A stretch of 42,007 nt of DNA. Origin: an uncultured Succiniclasticum sp. GTDB taxonomy: Bacteria; Bacillota; Negativicutes; Acidaminococcales; Acidaminococcaceae. The first letter of the stretch is position 1; each line of letters begins with the position of its first letter. Where the stretch lies: NCBI GenBank assembly GCA_905235335.1, contig CAJOKZ010000032.1, positions 1-42,007 of the forward strand. The letters run 5' to 3'. Shown here one piece after another: positions 41,238 to 42,007 of the stretch. The translations under genes were made by a program, and so were the position numbers. Below the pieces are notes generated by a model. That model ran no database searches. It saw nothing but the letters and a program-made list of their open reading frames with translations, and was not told where the DNA came from.

Positions 41238-41852
41238 TCATACAGTCTGCTTCTCCCGGAACAGGATTAGCCCGCCTTTCCGTTCGAACCCGGTATTCCA
41301 GAGCTTGTCGAAATCCAGCCACTCGTAGGAACCGTAGGTCACTGCTTTTGTCAGAAAGCGTCCGTCCGGCCTCTCGTCATATCCTGTCAGCTGGAACCAG
41401 TGCCAGACGTAATCATCAAAAACCGGATTCTGATGCTGAAGAAGCAGGATAGGTATCGGGAACCCGTGGTCGATCTGTTTTTTAATCGCTTCCACCGTAG
41501 CTTTCAGGTCATTATCCCCGTCCCACTGCAAAACCTCCAGGTCGTCCTGCCCATGCTCGCGCAGAAACTTTTCGAACCCCGCCACAAAGATATCCAGCCT
41601 GTCGATCCCCATCAGCCGGGGCCGCAGGTATGGCTTCACAGATTGGAAGAATGTCGTGTATTCCTTTCCCTTCAGCTGGTTGGAAGAAAAAGGACAGAGG
41701 GCCTTTTTGTCCTTGTACAGCTTCATGTATATGCAGCTGTCGCAGGCCGTGACCGCTGCGCAGCCCGCGTGGCGCATGATAAAATCCGGCAGCTTGCTCT
41801 GGGTGCCGCCGTAATCATTACCGACCCAAAAATAATTCAGCTCTTTCTTCAT
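41238..41852 (-). CDS. C39-like/papain-like cysteine peptidase family protein
   Basis: From the ATG at 41852 the protein has 204 residues and no signal peptide. The start LNYFWVGNDYGGTQSKLPDFIMRHAGCAAVTACDSCIY has the Q...C arrangement of C39-type peptidases (Q and the GCAAVTA cysteine), and the histidine is likely in DDYVWHWFQLTGYDE. The end reads WLDFDKLWNTGFERKGGLILF. I recall similar uncharacterised proteins in Firmicutes. The frame is open upstream to 41990, but that part lies in the mobile-element end, and GGGTGGGGG before 41852 sets the start. Its substrate is unknown; there is no ABC exporter or bacteriocin gene nearby. Confidence 0.7.
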   Translation of the reverse strand: MKKELNYFWVGNDYGGTQSKLPDFIMRHAGCAAVTACDSCIYMKLYKDKKALCPFSSNQLKGKEYTTFFQSVKPYLRPRLMGIDRLDIFVAGFEKFLREHGQDDLEVLQWDGDNDLKATVEAIKKQIDHGFPIPILLLQHQNPVFDDYVWHWFQLTGYDERPDGRFLTKAVTYGSYEWLDFDKLWNTGFERKGGLILFREKQTV

Positions 41853-41909
41853 TATCCCCCACCCACGTATCTGACGTTTTATCAAACCGTTTACGAACCC
41901 AAATCCTGT

Positions 41910-42007
41910 TTTGAACCTCTCCTGCTTATAGAAGCGGGAGATTCTTGAGAAGTTTGATACACGGTCTAACGCCTGACAGTCATATCCCAAAGGAGTTAGC
42001 TGTCAGG
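41910..42007 (-). mobile_element. Probable right end of an IS200/IS605 (TnpB) element, partial
   Basis: On the minus strand this reads from the window edge through a stem CTGTCAGG (41972-41979 paired with 42000-42007) and then a strong hairpin at 41919-41940 (plus strand CTCCTGCTT-ATAG-AAGCGGGAG, one wobble) followed by GTTCAAAAC. Hairpins of this kind end TnpB-type elements, and the out-of-context translation GYDCQALDRVSNF is one I associate with such ends. The body of the element would lie beyond 42007. No transposase or TnpB sequence is in the window, so this is tentative. Confidence 0.4.

Noticed and set aside
41853-41990. N-terminal extension of the C39-like peptidase gene
   Set aside because: The upstream 46 codons translate the mobile-element end and its hairpin. 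A ribosome site is found before 41852.

Overview
The window looks like a chromosome segment of a low-to-medium GC diderm Firmicute, most likely a member of the Negativicutes (Veillonella/Dialister/Megasphaera-type). The evidence is a Firmicutes-type gene order (asp23, nusB, xseA, xseB, ispA, dxs, tlyA, argR, recN; and ireB, ruvX, DUF1292, mltG, U32 peptidase) combined with two large AsmA/TamB-like single-pass envelope proteins, which fit a cell with an outer membrane. Every gene I can support lies on the minus strand, so the region reads from right to left.

Positions 1-12100 hold the long housekeeping cluster asp23-amaP-DUF2273-nusB-Kae1-like-xseA-xseB-ispA-dxs-tlyA-nadK-argR-recN-NUDIX. Most genes are tightly spaced or overlap by 4-17 bases. 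Positions 12081-15079 hold efp, pepP and a U32 (TrhP-type) tRNA hydroxylation gene, with promoters between them. Positions 15243-19640 hold ireB-ruvX-AsmA1-DUF1292-mltG. Positions 19721-27762 hold AsmA2-addB-addA, the double-strand-break helicase-nuclease. Positions 27778-31612 hold rarA, a radical SAM 'DNA modification/repair' gene broken by an apparent one-base deletion, and its DUF4130 partner, so most of 19.7-31.6 kb concerns DNA repair.

Positions 31637-39460 are a string of smaller transcription units: two MetQ-type lipoproteins, an SGNH/CE2-like esterase, mscL with a zinc ribbon, hydE, a crotonase, an M20 amidohydrolase and an SH3b protein. No MetN/MetI partner and no hydF/hydG or hydrogenase gene is present here.

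Positions 39372-40487 are the only long gene-poor stretch and the most unusual part. It contains an AT-rich tract, a strictly 12-bp-phased array of GTTACA-type repeats interrupted by a hairpin, an intrinsic terminator, and a 157-169 bp palindromic MITE-like element whose terminal repeat supplies the stop codon of the next gene. The arrangement of AT-rich DNA beside phased iteron-like repeats resembles a replication origin or a decayed phage/plasmid origin, but that is inference. After it come a secreted unknown protein and a C39-like peptidase, and the window ends in what looks like the right end of an IS200/IS605 (TnpB) element.

Eight of the promoters I can recognise share an extended -10 element (TGn followed by a TATAAT-like hexamer) with a poor or absent -35. 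Two others (metQ1 and mscL) use a good TTGACA-like -35 at 17 bp. No rRNA, tRNA or CRISPR array was found.
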